64,000 nt of DNA from Sodalis ligni (GCF_016865525.2 NZ_CP075169.1:6324337-6388336), one strand, 5' to 3'. Shown: positions 1 to 9,981, numbered from the stretch's first letter. Numbers and translations: made by a program. The notes: generated by a model not told the origin, from the letters alone.

Positions 1-537
1 TATGCGCACCCCCATTTTTTCACTCAGGGGAATATGCTCGTACCAGGCCTGCTGCAACTGGCCGCACCAATCCGGCCGGTGCAAAATATCATCCAGCGTG
101 GCAATGGGTTTAATCATTAAAAAGTGCCGTATGGGCGTGGAGGACGGCGCCAGAATTTCACCCTGGTTGATAAAACCCAGCTTGGCGAAAAAATCCACCG
201 CATCCTCGCGGGCGCTACAGACCACCCGCTTTACCCCTTCCTGGCGGGCGACGGATTCCAGCGTCATGGCCACCAGCGTGCCCAGGCCCTTATCCTGCAC
301 CTGCGGGTCCACCGCCAGAAAACGGATGGCCGCCTCGTTGTCGGCATTGATATACAGCCGGCCCACCGCCACGGGTTTCCCCTCTTCATCCACCACCATC
401 TGGTGATGCGCCATGGCATCATAGGCATCTCGCTCGGAGCCCGGCGGCTGATGCAAGGGCTTACGTAACATTTCCCAACGGAACTGATAGTATTCCTTTA
501 ACTCTTCCTCGGTTTGCGGAACGCGCAAGTGATACAT
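1..537 (-). CDS. fabY: FabY (YiiD), acetyltransferase-like initiator of fatty-acid synthesis, 3' end outside the window
   Basis: The minus-strand frame is open from an ATG at 537 to the window edge (179 codons, no stop). The visible part is the N-terminal GNAT acyltransferase domain: a [13 protein letters not shown] segment around residues 83-95 is the acetyl-CoA binding loop, followed by a GFI beta-bulge region. In E. coli FabY/YiiD this domain is joined to a C-terminal hot-dog thioesterase-like domain, and the protein acts as a beta-ketoacyl-ACP synthase-type initiator; that second half would lie beyond position 1. It is the last visible member of a yihY-dtd-fabY operon, starting 32 bases after dtd. 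Confidence 0.9.
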   Translation of the reverse strand, partial: MYHLRVPQTEEELKEYYQFRWEMLRKPLHQPPGSERDAYDAMAHHQMVVDEEGKPVAVGRLYINADNEAAIRFLAVDPQVQDKGLGTLVAMTLESVARQEGVKRVVCSAREDAVDFFAKLGFINQGEILAPSSTPIRHFLMIKPIATLDDILHRPDWCGQLQQAWYEHIPLSEKMGVRI

Positions 538-569
538 GACAGACTCTCTCTTTGAGTGCTTCTACCGAC

Positions 570-1007
570 TCAGACTTGCAACCAGAACGTCGCCGGCCCG
601 TCATTCACCAGCTCCACCTGCATATCCGCCCCAAAGCGGCCGGTTTGCGTCCGGATATCCGCCCGGCGGCAGCACTCGGTAAAATGGTGGTAAAGCCGTT
701 GTGCTTCCGCCGGCAATGCGCCGCGGGAGAAGCCGGGCCGCAGCCCTTTGTCGGTATCCGCCGCCAATGTAAACTGTGACACAATAAGCACGCTGCCGCC
801 GGACTGGCGGACATCCAGGTTCATTTTGCCTTGTGAGTCACCGAAAATACGATAAGCCAGCACCCGCTGGCAAAGTTTTGCCGCGATCTGTTCATTATCC
901 TGCTTTTCTACTCCCAGCAGAATCAACAGCCCCGGGCCGATTTCCCCCACCGCGGTTTCGTCCACGGTAACCCGTGCACGCAAAACCCGCTGAATCAACG
1001 CAATCAT
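570..1007 (-). CDS. dtd: D-aminoacyl-tRNA deacylase
   Basis: Dtd hydrolyses D-aminoacyl-tRNAs (and Gly-tRNA(Ala)) in the cytoplasm, recycling mischarged tRNA. The 145-residue product has the family length and both signature motifs: [15 protein letters not shown] near the middle and the cross-subunit NDGPATFW motif near the C-terminus. I chose the ATG at 1007, beginning MIALIQRVL as in E. coli, over an in-frame ATG at 1088 that would add 27 unrelated residues. The start overlaps the end of yihY by four bases, so the two are probably translationally coupled. Confidence 0.97.
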   Translation of the reverse strand: MIALIQRVLRARVTVDETAVGEIGPGLLILLGVEKQDNEQIAAKLCQRVLAYRIFGDSQGKMNLDVRQSGGSVLIVSQFTLAADTDKGLRPGFSRGALPAEAQRLYHHFTECCRRADIRTQTGRFGADMQVELVNDGPATFWLQV

Positions 1008-1873
1008 CGGGAGACCGTCTCCTCTAACGCCGACTGCCGGTGTTCGGCCAGCGAGACGGTAATCTCCGCCCCCAGCAATACAATACACCAGCTCCAGTAT
1101 ACCCAGAGAAATAAGATTGGAATCACCGCCAACACGCCATAAATCAATTGGTAGGAGGGGAACATAGTGACATATAAACCAAAAACCTTTTTCCCCAGTT
1201 CAAAAAGCAGACCGGCCACCAGCGCGCCCGCCAGCGCATCCCTGCTCGGCACCCGTACCGTGGGCACCACGCTGTACAACAGCCAGAACGAGGCGCAGGA
1301 GAGCAATAGCGGAAAGACCCGCAGGGCGACGGTGGCAAACAGACTGGAACCGGTGGGTTGCAGCCAGGTGATGGATAAGAGATAAGAGCTGAGCGCCATG
1401 CTGGCGCCGGTTAATAACGGACCCAGGGTCAACACCATCCAGTAGACCGCAAACGAAAATATGAGAGGGCGCTTCTTTTTGCTGCGCCAAATAGTGTTAA
1501 GCACGGTATCCACGGAATAAATCAGCAGCAGCGAGGTGACAATCAGACCGCAGGTGCCCACCACCGTCATTTTGCTGGTGTTAAGCATAAACTGCTCGAG
1601 GTAACGCTGAATCACATTGCCGGTGGCGGGCATAAAATTGTTAAAGATAAAATTTTTGAGTTCTACGCTCACATCCGAAAAGACCGGAAAAGCGGCAATC
1701 AGCGCAAACACCACGGTCACCAACGGCACCAGGGAGAGCAGCGAGACATAAGCCAGATGCCCGGCCAGCACCGTCAGCCGGTCCTGATCAATACGTATGA
1801 CTAATAGCTTGATGAAGGAATAACAACGGCTGAATTCCTTCAGGTTAGGACGTCTCATCGCAATTTTCCTCAA
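1004..1873 (-). CDS. yihY: YihY/BrkB family inner-membrane protein
   Basis: A 289-residue polytopic membrane protein of the YihY (formerly called ribonuclease BN/BrkB) family, nearly the same length as E. coli YihY. I see about six hydrophobic segments: residues ~40-62, ~105-127, ~140-165, ~185-205, ~215-240 and ~245-275. The family motif [12 protein letters not shown] lies near residue 40. The RNase BN assignment was withdrawn for this family and the molecular function is unknown. It is the first gene of the yihY-dtd-fabY operon. The first codons contain two ATGs (1873 and 1858); either could be used. Confidence 0.92.
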   Translation of the reverse strand: MRKIAMRRPNLKEFSRCYSFIKLLVIRIDQDRLTVLAGHLAYVSLLSLVPLVTVVFALIAAFPVFSDVSVELKNFIFNNFMPATGNVIQRYLEQFMLNTSKMTVVGTCGLIVTSLLLIYSVDTVLNTIWRSKKKRPLIFSFAVYWMVLTLGPLLTGASMALSSYLLSITWLQPTGSSLFATVALRVFPLLLSCASFWLLYSVVPTVRVPSRDALAGALVAGLLFELGKKVFGLYVTMFPSYQLIYGVLAVIPILFLWVYWSWCIVLLGAEITVSLAEHRQSALEETVSR

Positions 1874-1924
1874 TGAACGGGCCGATGCTTTTTGAGCACC
1901 GCCTTGCGCGGGGTCCAGGTTCTG

Positions 1925-2512
1925 TCAGGCAAAATAAGCGGGAATGACGTCAGGATCGGTAACATGCACCGTTTGCAGACCGACCGTTTTCGCGCCGGCG
2001 ATATTATCAGCGTTATCGTCGAAAAAGATGGCCTTTGCAGCGGCTACCCCTTCCTGCTCCAGCACATAGCGGTAAATTGCCGGGTCCGGCTTACGCATGC
2101 CCAAATCCTGCGATAGATAGAGTTTATCCACGCTTTGCTGTATTTCGGGATACTGGCTCGGCCAATAATTACAGTGCAGGCGGTTGGTATTGGATAAAAC
2201 CACCACCCGATGTCCCTGCCGCCGCAAAGCCTGGATGATATCGATAACCTCGGTGCGCACACCGGCGAAAATCGCCTGCCAGCCGGTGGTGAACTGTTCA
2301 AAGCTCAGCGCAATGCCCAACTCCCCGCAAATCCTGGCGGCAAAGGCTTCATCGGTAATATCGCCCCGCTCATGCTGCTCAAAGGCCTCGCCCATGACGA
2401 ACTTCTTTTTCAGGATGGCCAGCGGGACGCCGCTCAATTTGCTCCAGACGCCCAAAACCCGGCCGAAATCGATATTGATAACGACATTGCCTAAATCAAA
2501 GATATAAAGCAT
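1925..2512 (-). CDS. yihX: YihX, HAD-superfamily alpha-D-glucose-1-phosphate phosphatase
   Basis: HAD-like phosphatase of 195 residues. Motif I is FDLGNVV near the N-terminus (nucleophile Asp), motif II is LSNTN, and the motif III/IV region contains DLGMRKPDPAIY and FFDDNADNI. E. coli YihX dephosphorylates glucose-1-phosphate. The ATG at 2512 is preceded by a strong GGGAGGGAG ribosome binding site at the right spacing; an upstream in-frame ATG at 2533 is less likely. It is transcribed with the same orientation as yihY but separated by about 50 bases. Confidence 0.95.
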   Translation of the reverse strand: MLYIFDLGNVVINIDFGRVLGVWSKLSGVPLAILKKKFVMGEAFEQHERGDITDEAFAARICGELGIALSFEQFTTGWQAIFAGVRTEVIDIIQALRRQGHRVVVLSNTNRLHCNYWPSQYPEIQQSVDKLYLSQDLGMRKPDPAIYRYVLEQEGVAAAKAIFFDDNADNIAGAKTVGLQTVHVTDPDVIPAYFA

Positions 2513-2616
2513 GGCTCCCTCCCTTCTTTGCATGGTGTTCTCACTGTAGCGGGAAATAATCCAACTGAACAGTAATCAACAGAGATTACGCGGTCATGTC
2601 GACGGCGGAAACGGCG

Positions 2617-2642
2617 CCGGGCGCATCATTGGATGCGCCCGG
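2617..2642. terminator. GC-rich hairpin between deoX and yihX
   Basis: An 11-bp perfect inverted repeat (2617-2627 with 2632-2642, 4-base loop) lies downstream of deoX and upstream of yihX. It has no long U tract on either strand, so it is a weak terminator or an mRNA-end hairpin. Confidence 0.45.
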
Positions 2643-2673
2643 TACGGCAATGCAGGGGGTGAATAGTGTCTGG

Positions 2674-3693
2674 TTATCCGTCAAGGCCGGTGACCACGGT
2701 AAATTCCCGCGTTGCCCCCGCGGGCAGCTCGATGAGCGTCCCGGCCTGGCGCGCCGCGATATGTCCCTCGGGACGGCAGGTGCCGGGCAGGATAAACGCC
2801 GCCACCTTTTGATCGCCATTATACAAAATCCAGCGGGTCGCGTAGTTGAACTGTTCGCTGGAAAACCGGGTAACGAAGCGCGGCCCTTTATCCGGCGCCT
2901 GCATAAAAAACTCCGGTTGCGGCGTGTATTGCGCCAGGTTATCGGCGAAAAACACAATTTCCGGATCGTAGAATTGCGGTTGATCCAACGCGCCGAAGGC
3001 CGAGGGATTGTCCGTCAGGGTAGCGGTATAATCCAGCCATTGCGGCGTGGGATGCACATGTCCGGGAATGGAGGTGCGCAGTGAAAACGCCCCGTCGGGG
3101 ATATTCTGGCTAAAGGCCCCCCCCGGCAGATAGGCGTAGTTCATATGGCACATATACTGCAGCGGCATCGCCACGCTGGCAAGATTGGTCACCCGCATGG
3201 TAATGGTCATCAGGGTCTCGCCGGCCGCCAGCCTCACTGCCGGCGACGCCAGGTAATGATGGCCGAAACCCTTGACGTATTCATAGTCCCCCCCCAGGGC
3301 GACGCTGTCCCCGTCCAGCAGCAGATAGGCGCGGTCCAGGGGTGCGCAGGGCATTTCGCCATGCAGGGGATGAACATCCTCCGGGGACGGGCAACCGTTG
3401 CTCAGCAGGCCGGAATGGAACGCAAAGCAGCCATAGGTATCCACCACCGACTCGCCCCGTTTCGGCTCGGTAAACGGATTGGTCATTTTCAAATCATGAC
3501 CCTCAAACTGCGCATCCCAAATCATTTGGCCGTAAAAAGGCAACAGGGTAATAAAACCGCGGCTGTTGCGCAGGGTCACCGCTTCAATGCCGGAACGGTA
3601 TTTGAACAACGTAACGCTGAGCTCGGCGCTTTCCACCAGACAAACCGGCTGTTCGCTGAACTGGTTGCGCTGAAGATGAATGACGGCTGACAT
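2674..3693 (-). CDS. deoX: DeoX, aldose-1-epimerase-like protein of the deoxyribose operon
   Basis: A 339-residue protein of the DUF4432/aldose-1-epimerase superfamily, recognised from its sequence style (GFITLLPFYGQMIWDAQF near residues 46-63, and a HPLHGEMPCA segment with a likely sugar-binding histidine) and from its place after deoP and deoK. In Salmonella and pathogenic E. coli the same gene closes the deoQKPX operon. It may interconvert deoxyribose anomers, but its reaction is not established. The gap to deoP is 17 bases, so it is co-transcribed from the promoter region near 6020. Confidence 0.85.
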   Translation of the reverse strand: MSAVIHLQRNQFSEQPVCLVESAELSVTLFKYRSGIEAVTLRNSRGFITLLPFYGQMIWDAQFEGHDLKMTNPFTEPKRGESVVDTYGCFAFHSGLLSNGCPSPEDVHPLHGEMPCAPLDRAYLLLDGDSVALGGDYEYVKGFGHHYLASPAVRLAAGETLMTITMRVTNLASVAMPLQYMCHMNYAYLPGGAFSQNIPDGAFSLRTSIPGHVHPTPQWLDYTATLTDNPSAFGALDQPQFYDPEIVFFADNLAQYTPQPEFFMQAPDKGPRFVTRFSSEQFNYATRWILYNGDQKVAAFILPGTCRPEGHIAARQAGTLIELPAGATREFTVVTGLDG

Positions 3694-3710
3694 AATCGCT
3701 TCTCCTGCGG

Positions 3711-5051
3711 TTAAAGTTTGCTATCCATGACCGAACGGGCGGGGTCTGCCAGCAACTGATGCTGATGGTTGCGCAATTCACCCCAGAAATAGAATCCCAC
3801 GTAGGCGAAGCACAGCAGCGAGACGCTGAATGCCTCTTTCATCGAACCCAAATGATCGGAAACAAAGCCCTGGATTGCCGGCACCACGGCGGCGCCGACA
3901 ATGGCCATGACGATAATCGCCCCGGCCACTTCGGTATATTTGTTGTCCACGGTATCCAGCGTGCCGGCGTAAATGGTGGCCCAGCAGGGTCCGAACAAGA
4001 CGCTGACAAACACCGCGGCATATACGGCGGTAAAATTCGGCACCATCACCACATAGGCCAGAGTCGCGACCCCCAGTATGGAATAGGCGATCAGGACTTT
4101 TTGCGGCATAAAACGCGTCATCAGGAAATTGGCGATAAATTTACCGGCGAAGAAACACATAAAGCTGTAAATCATGAAGTTGGAGGCGTCCCGTTCATTG
4201 GCCGCGCCCAGGTTCAGCGCCAAACGAATGGTAAACGACCATACCGCCACCTGCATCCCCACATAAAGGAACTGGGCGACTATACCCTTTTTGAAGCGAG
4301 CGTTACCGGCCAGATAACGCAGGGTTTCACCCATACCCGGCGCGGCGGTTTTTTGCCGATCTACCACAGGCTTGCAACGGGGATAGCGGGTAATGGCAAA
4401 CAAGACCAGCACCACTACCAGCACCATGATCAGATACTTATAAGGTTCGAGGGTGAGTTCCAGCATATTCAGGCGGAATTGATGCCCCTGTTCCGGCGTC
4501 ATAGCGGCCAATTGGCTGCTCAGGCTGTCCCCTTGCTGGAAAACCAGATATTTGCCCAGCACAATGCCCATCAGCGCGCCGACGGGATAAAAGGTCTGGC
4601 TGATATTAAGCCGCAGCGTCGCATAGTCGCGATGACCGATCATCGAACTGTAGGTATTGGCCGCAGTTTCCAGAAAGCTCAAGCCGATGGCGATGGCAAA
4701 AATCGCCGCCAGGAACATGGTGTAGGTGGCCATATGAGACGCAGGATAAAACAGCACGCAGCCGATGATATACAGCGACAGGCCCGTCATAATGGCCACT
4801 TTGTAGCTGGTTTTGCGAATGACCATCGAGGCTGGAATGGCAATCAGAAAGTAGCCGCCGTAAAACGCGCTTTGCACCAGCGCGCTGGCGAAATCGCTTA
4901 AGGCGAACACCGTTTTGAATTGGGTAATCAAGATATCGTTCAAACTGGCCGCACAGCCCCATAGAGGAAACAGGCAAGACAGCAGGATAAACTGAAACAG
5001 CGGTGTTTTATTCAGATAGCCGTCAGGCATTTGTACCGTATTGTGGTGCAT
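3711..5051 (-). CDS. deoP: DeoP, deoxyribose permease of the FucP-like MFS family
   Basis: A 446-residue major-facilitator transporter with about 12 hydrophobic segments, close to the DeoP/FucP sugar-H+ symporters; the N-terminal region PLFQFILLSCLFPLWGCA is characteristic. It would import 2-deoxyribose across the inner membrane. The ATG at 5051 (MHHNTVQMPDGYLNKT) matches known DeoP starts and lies 4 bases after the deoK stop. An in-frame ATG at 5162 inside deoK would add 37 proline-rich residues and is rejected. Confidence 0.92.
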   Translation of the reverse strand: MHHNTVQMPDGYLNKTPLFQFILLSCLFPLWGCAASLNDILITQFKTVFALSDFASALVQSAFYGGYFLIAIPASMVIRKTSYKVAIMTGLSLYIIGCVLFYPASHMATYTMFLAAIFAIAIGLSFLETAANTYSSMIGHRDYATLRLNISQTFYPVGALMGIVLGKYLVFQQGDSLSSQLAAMTPEQGHQFRLNMLELTLEPYKYLIMVLVVVLVLFAITRYPRCKPVVDRQKTAAPGMGETLRYLAGNARFKKGIVAQFLYVGMQVAVWSFTIRLALNLGAANERDASNFMIYSFMCFFAGKFIANFLMTRFMPQKVLIAYSILGVATLAYVVMVPNFTAVYAAVFVSVLFGPCWATIYAGTLDTVDNKYTEVAGAIIVMAIVGAAVVPAIQGFVSDHLGSMKEAFSVSLLCFAYVGFYFWGELRNHQHQLLADPARSVMDSKL

Positions 5052-5055
5052 GATG

Positions 5056-5982
5056 TTATTCCTGATGTAAGGTGGCGAGGAAATCATGGAACTGGGCGGC
5101 GTCGGCATAGGAACGCTGAGTGCCTTTGCCCCGTACGCTGAAGGCGGCATAGGCCGAGGCATATGTCATAGCCTGCTTCACGTCTTGGCTGCCGACGTAG
5201 TAATGGGCAAAACACCCTATATAGGCATCGCCCGCGCCGCTGGTATCCACGGCCTGTACCGGCACCGCATCCACCCGGTGGACGCTGTCGCCGGTCAACC
5301 ACACCGAGCCGCGGTGTCCCATGGTGATAATCAGGTTTTTCAGCCCCCGGGAGAGCAGAGAGCGGCCGGCGGCAAGGATATGCTCTTCGCTGTCCACCGC
5401 CATACCGGTCAGGATTTCCAGCTCCGTTTCATTAGGCATGAAAAAATCGCACTGGCAGGCATAAGCGATATCCAGCTCCCGGCTGGCCGGCGCCGGATTA
5501 AGAATCACCGGCACATGCAGCCGCCGGGCAACGTCGATGGCGTGATACACCGTCGCCAGCGGAATCTCCAACTGCAGGATAATCAGCTTGCAGTCCTTGA
5601 GCTGCTCCGCCGCACGGTCAACATCCGCCGGCGTCAAATGGTTATTGGCCCCTTTAATGATCAAGATGCGATTATGTGAATCCCGATCAACAAAAATCGG
5701 CGCCACTCCGCTGGAAACCCCCGGCACCTTCTCAACATAGCGGGTATCGACGCCGTACCGGCGCAGGTTATTTACCGTATTGTCGGCGAACAGATCGTCG
5801 CCGACCTTACTCATCATCATCACGCCGGCGCCCAGTTTGGCTGCCGCCACCGCCTGATTAGCGCCTTTACCGCCGCAACCGATCTCAAAATCCGGGGCTT
5901 CAAGCGTTTCCCCGGTTTTCGGCATCTCGGTGATATAGGTAATCAGATCCACCATGTTGGAACCAATAACCGCTATATCCAT
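5056..5982 (-). CDS. deoK: DeoK, 2-deoxyribokinase
   Basis: PfkB/ribokinase-family sugar kinase of 308 residues. Visible motifs are the N-terminal GGKGANQAVAAAKLG (PfkB signature 1) and the C-terminal VDTSGAGDAYIGCF (signature 2, with the catalytic Asp and anion hole). It phosphorylates 2-deoxyribose to the 5-phosphate, the substrate of the deoC product encoded divergently. The ATG at 5982 (MDIAVIGSNMVDL) matches the E. coli/Salmonella enzyme; two upstream in-frame ATGs only add an unrelated leader. First gene of the leftward deoKPX operon. Confidence 0.95.
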   Translation of the reverse strand: MDIAVIGSNMVDLITYITEMPKTGETLEAPDFEIGCGGKGANQAVAAAKLGAGVMMMSKVGDDLFADNTVNNLRRYGVDTRYVEKVPGVSSGVAPIFVDRDSHNRILIIKGANNHLTPADVDRAAEQLKDCKLIILQLEIPLATVYHAIDVARRLHVPVILNPAPASRELDIAYACQCDFFMPNETELEILTGMAVDSEEHILAAGRSLLSRGLKNLIITMGHRGSVWLTGDSVHRVDAVPVQAVDTSGAGDAYIGCFAHYYVGSQDVKQAMTYASAYAAFSVRGKGTQRSYADAAQFHDFLATLHQE

Positions 5983-6018
5983 AATCATTTGCCTCTCTAA
6001 TGTTTTCATAGCATTCAA

Positions 6019-6034
6019 TGTTACTACGCTAACA
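6019..6034. promoter_or_regulatory. DeoR-type operator 1
   Basis: A 16-bp TGTTA-N6-TAACA palindrome. The E. coli DeoR operator is TGTTAGAATTCTAACA, the same outer arms. It sits in the divergent deoK/deoC control region. Confidence 0.75.
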
Positions 6035-6049
6035 TTATCAACCCATAAA

Positions 6050-6065
6050 TGTTAATAATATGACA
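6050..6065. promoter_or_regulatory. DeoR-type operator 2
   Basis: TGTTA-N6-TGACA, one mismatch from the DeoR operator arms, 31 bases from operator 1 (about three helical turns). Further TGTTA half-sites occur at 6115 and 6125. Confidence 0.6.
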
Positions 6066-6074
6066 CATATCACA
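6059..6074. promoter_or_regulatory. CRP-binding site in the deoK/deoC divergent region
   Basis: TATGA-N6-TCACA matches the CRP consensus TGTGA-N6-TCACA at 9 of 10 arm positions. It overlaps operator 2, so activation by CRP and repression by a DeoR protein could compete. Carbon-catabolite control is typical of deo genes. Confidence 0.65.
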
Positions 6075-6169
6075 TCTCATGAGAAAAATTAACGGACAAA
6101 TGGCTATATAACGGTGTTAGATAATGTTATTATTTTCACATTAACATCATCCCTCACGAGGACGCACTC

Positions 6170-6847
6170 ATGAACAAAACAGAAATCGACTTTCCCCGTT
6201 ATATCGATCACACCCTGCTGGCGATGGACGCCACCGAGGCGCAAATAGCCGCCTTATGCGAAGAAGCAAAGCAGTATGGCTTTTATGCCGTCTGCGTAAA
6301 TTCCGGTTATGTGCCGTTCGCCGCCCGTGCGCTGCAGGGAGCCGACGTTAAAGTGTGCTCGGTGGTAGGTTTCCCTTTGGGAGCCGGCCTGACCGCCGCC
6401 AAGGCTTTTGAAGCAAAAGCGGCCATCGAAGCCGGGGCCGGGGAGATCGATATGGTGATTAACGTCGGCTGGCTGAAAAGCGGGAAAATCGACGCGGTAA
6501 CCGCCGATATACAGGCAGTGCACCAGGTTTGCGCCGCCACACCATTGAAGGTTATATTGGAAACCTGCCTGTTGAGCGAAGAGCAGATCGTGCAAGTTTG
6601 CCAGATTTGCCGCGAACTTAAGGTGGCCTTTGTGAAAACGTCCACGGGTTTTAGCACCGGCGGCGCCCGGGAACAGGACGTCAGGCTGATGCGGCAGACC
6701 GTTGGGGCGGACGTAGGCGTCAAGGCATCCGGCGCCGTTCGCGATCGTCAGACCGCGCAAACCATGATACTGGCCGGCGCCACCCGTATCGGCACCAGTT
6801 CCGGGGTAAGTATTGTGACGGGCGCAGCAGCCACCGGCAAATATTGA
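6170..6847 (+). CDS. deoC: Deoxyribose-phosphate aldolase, short form
   Basis: Class I aldolase of 225 residues that cleaves 2-deoxyribose-5-phosphate to glyceraldehyde-3-phosphate and acetaldehyde. The Schiff-base lysine is K156 in VKTSTGF, and a second conserved lysine is K185 in VKASGAVR. The length and sequence are of the short bacterial type (~220 residues), unlike the 259-residue E. coli DeoC of the nucleoside operon, so this is probably an island-borne enzyme dedicated to DeoK product. Good ribosome binding site (GAGGA) before the ATG. Divergent from deoK. Confidence 0.95.
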   Translation: MNKTEIDFPRYIDHTLLAMDATEAQIAALCEEAKQYGFYAVCVNSGYVPFAARALQGADVKVCSVVGFPLGAGLTAAKAFEAKAAIEAGAGEIDMVINVGWLKSGKIDAVTADIQAVHQVCAATPLKVILETCLLSEEQIVQVCQICRELKVAFVKTSTGFSTGGAREQDVRLMRQTVGADVGVKASGAVRDRQTAQTMILAGATRIGTSSGVSIVTGAAATGKY

Positions 6848-6892
6848 CTGTTCACACCGGCGAACATTGGAACAATTGACGCAGGGTACACT

Positions 6893-7664
6893 ATGGAAAC
6901 GCGGCGCGAAGAAAGGATTAACAGGCTGATACAGGCTTTAAAGCGGGAAGACAAAATCCATCTGAAGGATGCCGCCGTCCTGCTGGGCGTATCAGAAATG
7001 ACCATCCGCCGCGATCTCAGCGCCGAGCCGGCGCAGGTGGTTCTGCTGGGGGGATATGTCGTCAACGATCCGAAAAACAGCTCAGTCACCCACTACTTTG
7101 TGTCGGATCAAAAGCCAAGCACGTTAAAGAAAAAGCATTACCGGCCGTATGGCGGCCCAAATGATTGAAAAAGACGACACGGTTTTTTTTGATTGCGGAA
7201 CCACCACGCCGTTCATTATCGACGCTATCAACCAAGACCTGGCATTCACCGGCATTTGCTACTCGCTGAATACATTCCTGGCATTGCAGGACCTGCCCAA
7301 CTGCAAAGTCATACTGTGCGGCGGTGAATTCCATCCGGCCAACTGCATATTCACTCCACTGACCCAATATTCCATTCTGGATAACATCTGTCCCGACAAG
7401 GCGTTTATTTCCGCCGCCGGGATAGATATTCACTACGGTGCGACCTGCTTCAATTTTGATGAGCTCACCATGAAGCACCGCGCTTTATCCCTGTCGCAGC
7501 AAGGAATTCTGGTGGCCGATCACAGCAAGTTCGACAATATCAAACCCGCCTGCATCGGCACCCTAACCCTCTTCGACACCCTTATCACCGATCAGTCCCC
7601 CCCGCGCAAATTCCACGACTACTGCCAGCAGCATAATATCGCCTTGATCTATCAGCCAGACTGA
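6893..7664 (+). pseudogene. deoR: DeoR-family repressor, frameshifted (deoR/deoQ-like)
   Basis: The N-terminal part (METRREERINRL, then the HTH with LLGVSEMTIRRDL) and the C-terminal sugar-phosphate sensor (FFDCGTTTPF, GGEFHPANCIF, DHSKF) are both typical of DeoR, but they lie in different frames. Reading passes from the first frame at the four-A run 7110-7113 into a second, then at about 7147-7149 into a third. Two single-base deletions restore a 24-residue spacing between DQK and FFDCG, exactly that of E. coli DeoR. As written, translation ends after 91 residues, leaving the HTH without its effector domain. It lies 45 bases after deoC in the same orientation. Could be DeoR or its paralogue DeoQ. 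Confidence 0.85.
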
Positions 7665-7726
7665 CGAACCCGCCAACTCCAAAGCTGAACCGAGCGTGTT
7701 AAAGGGAGACCGCGCCGATTTTCGGC

Positions 7727-7757
7727 AAAAAAATACCGGTCCATCTGCATGGACCGG
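7727..7757 (-). terminator. Rho-independent terminator of typA
   Basis: A perfect 9-bp stem (7736-7744 with 7749-7757, 4-base loop) is followed on the minus strand by seven U residues (7733-7727). It lies 25 bases beyond the typA stop. Confidence 0.9.
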
Positions 7758-7781
7758 CATCTTGTCTTCTCGTGCCTAAGA

Positions 7782-9605
7782 TCAGACTTCTTTGCTGGAA
7801 CGATTGGCGCGCTTACGATCGTTTTCAGTCAGATAACGTTTACGCAACCGGATGGAATGGGGAGTCACTTCCACCAGCTCATCATCATCAATAAATTCCA
7901 GCGCTTGTTCCAACGACAGCTTAATCGCCGTCACCAGCGTAGTGGCTTCATCGGTACCTGAGGCGCGCATGTTGGTTAATTTCTTGCCGGTCAGGCAGTT
8001 GACGGTCAAATCATTAGAACGGGTATGAATACCGATAATCTGGCCTTCATACACTTCCGCGCCGTGGCCCAGGAACAAGCGGCCGCGATCCTGCAGGCTG
8101 TACAGGGCGTAAGCAACCGCTTTACCCTGGCCGTTGGAAATCATCACGCCGTTCTGCCGCTGGCCGATTTCACCCGGACGCACATCGTCATAATGACTGA
8201 ACGACGAATACAGCAGGCCGGTGCCGGAAGTCATGGTCAGGAACTCGGTACGAAAGCCAATCAGGCCACGGCTGGGGATAATATAATCAAGACGGATACG
8301 GCCTTTGCCGTCCGGCAGCATATCGCGCATCTCGCCTTTGCGCATGCCCATCGCTTCCATCACCGGACCCTGGTTCTGCTCTTCGATATCAAGCGTAACC
8401 TGTTCGAACGGCTCCTGTTTTTTACCGTCAACGGTACGGTAGATAACCTTCGGACGGGAAACGCCGATTTCAAAACCTTCACGGCGCATATTCTCGATAA
8501 GCACCGACAAATGCAGTTCGCCGCGGCCCGACACCAGGAAGGTATCCGGGTCTTCGGTTTCTTCCACCCGCAGCGCCACATTATGCACCAGCTCTTTGTT
8601 CAGGCGCTCCAGGATCTGGCGGGACGTCACGTATTTGCCTTCTTTGCCGCAGAACGGCGAGGTGTTAACCCCAAAGGACATAGAGACGGTAGGCTCGTCC
8701 ACGGTCAGCGGCGGCAGCGCTTCAACTTGGGCCGGATCGCAGATGGTATCGGAGATATTCAGTTCACCCAGACCGGTCAGGGCAATAATGTCACCGGCTT
8801 CAGCCAGTTTGGACTCGATGCGCTGCAGGCCCATATGCCCGAGCACCTGACCCACTTTGCCATTGCGGCGCTTGCCTTCGTGGTCAATGATGGTCACTGC
8901 CTGGTTCGGTCTGACCGAACCGCGTTTGATGCGGCCGATACCGATAACGCCAACATAGCTGTTGTAGTCAAGCTGGGAGATTTGCATCTGGAACGCACCG
9001 TCGCTATCAACGTTGGGCGCTTCGACATTCTTCACGATCGACTCGAACAGCGGCGTCATATCCTCGGCCATGTTTTCATGTTCATAGCCGGCGACCCCGT
9101 TCAACGCGGAGGCATATATGATCGGAAAATCCAGTTGCTCATCGGTTGCGCCGAGGTTGACGAATAAATCGAACACCTGATCCACCACCCAATCAGGGCG
9201 TGCTCCGGGCCGGTCTACTTTGTTGATGACCACAATAGGTTTGAGACCGTAAGCAAAGGCTTTCTGGGTCACGAAACGGGTTTGCGGCATGGGTCCGTCC
9301 ATGGCGTCCACCAGCAGCAGCACCGAGTCCACCATGGACATGACGCGCTCAACCTCACCGCCGAAATCGGCATGTCCGGGGGTATCAACGATATTGATAC
9401 GGTACCCGTTCCAATTGATAGCGGTATTTTTCGCGAGGATGGTAATTCCCCGTTCTTTCTCCAAATCGTTGGAGTCCATCACGCGTTCGGTGGCGTCATT
9501 GCGGTCACCCAATGTTCCGGATTGTTGCAACAGCTTATCGACCAGGGTGGTTTTCCCATGGTCGACGTGCGCGATGATGGCGATGTTACGCAAATTTTCG
9601 ATCAC
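7782..9605 (-). CDS. typA: TypA/BipA, ribosome-associated translational GTPase
   Basis: A 607-residue EF-G-like GTPase involved in 50S assembly and stress or low-temperature growth. G1 is AHVDHGKTT near residue 12, G3 [11 protein letters not shown] near residue 75, and G4 [10 protein letters not shown] near residue 128. Domain II, the EF-G III/V-like domains and the BipA-specific C-terminal domain are all present at full family length. Convergent with the deo island and divergent from glnA, as in E. coli, where yihL-yihW lie in place of the deo genes. Confidence 0.98.
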   Translation of the reverse strand: MIENLRNIAIIAHVDHGKTTLVDKLLQQSGTLGDRNDATERVMDSNDLEKERGITILAKNTAINWNGYRINIVDTPGHADFGGEVERVMSMVDSVLLLVDAMDGPMPQTRFVTQKAFAYGLKPIVVINKVDRPGARPDWVVDQVFDLFVNLGATDEQLDFPIIYASALNGVAGYEHENMAEDMTPLFESIVKNVEAPNVDSDGAFQMQISQLDYNSYVGVIGIGRIKRGSVRPNQAVTIIDHEGKRRNGKVGQVLGHMGLQRIESKLAEAGDIIALTGLGELNISDTICDPAQVEALPPLTVDEPTVSMSFGVNTSPFCGKEGKYVTSRQILERLNKELVHNVALRVEETEDPDTFLVSGRGELHLSVLIENMRREGFEIGVSRPKVIYRTVDGKKQEPFEQVTLDIEEQNQGPVMEAMGMRKGEMRDMLPDGKGRIRLDYIIPSRGLIGFRTEFLTMTSGTGLLYSSFSHYDDVRPGEIGQRQNGVMISNGQGKAVAYALYSLQDRGRLFLGHGAEVYEGQIIGIHTRSNDLTVNCLTGKKLTNMRASGTDEATTLVTAIKLSLEQALEFIDDDELVEVTPHSIRLRKRYLTENDRKRANRSSKEV

Positions 9606-9753
9606 AACTTTGCCTCAGGCATTAGAAATAGCGCGTTATTGTACACGTTATAGGCGAAGGACTAAACAAGATCGCGCTGTTCTCTGCATTTGCGTCATTT
9701 TCAGCGCCCCATCATCCCTTTATCAGTGCAATGTTTCAATTATTCGCACGCAT

Positions 9754-9770
9754 TGCACCAAAATAGTGCC
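9754..9770. promoter_or_regulatory. NtrC enhancer site upstream of glnA
   Basis: TGCACCAAAATAGTGCC matches the NtrC consensus TGCACYAAAATRGTGCA at 16 of 17 positions. It is about 110 bases upstream of the sigma-54 promoter. Confidence 0.85.
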
Positions 9771-9785
9771 CACTCAGCGCACAAA

Positions 9786-9802
9786 TGCACTAAAATAGCA
9801 CT
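9786..9802. promoter_or_regulatory. Second, weaker NtrC site upstream of glnA
   Basis: The left arm TGCACTAAAATAG is consensus but the right arm is shortened (CACT). It is 32 bases from the stronger site, the same helical face, as in the E. coli glnA enhancer pair. Confidence 0.65.
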
Positions 9803-9876
9803 ACCCCCCCAATCTGGTGCAGCTTGGCAACCGTTAAAAGGCCGCAATTCGGCGCCTCGCGTTCATTTAGCAATGT

Positions 9877-9892
9877 TGGCACAGTTTTAGCT
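9877..9892 (+). promoter_or_regulatory. Sigma-54 promoter of glnA (glnAp2)
   Basis: TGGCACAGTTTTAGCT fits the sigma-54 -24/-12 pattern TGGCAC-N5-TTGCW with one change in the -12 element. Transcription would start about 12 bases downstream, leaving a leader of some 80 bases before glnA. Confidence 0.8.
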
Positions 9893-9981
9893 TAGTTAAG
9901 CTTAGCCTAGGTAAGTTTAAAAAATCCATACCATACGATTTCGTTCCACGACGACAATGGCACATCCGGGAGAATATAAGT

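Noticed and set aside
4606..4977. Overlapping antisense and alternate-frame ORFs in deoP and other GC-rich genes
   Set aside because: They follow codon bias of the true genes and show no conserved motifs; treated as shadows.
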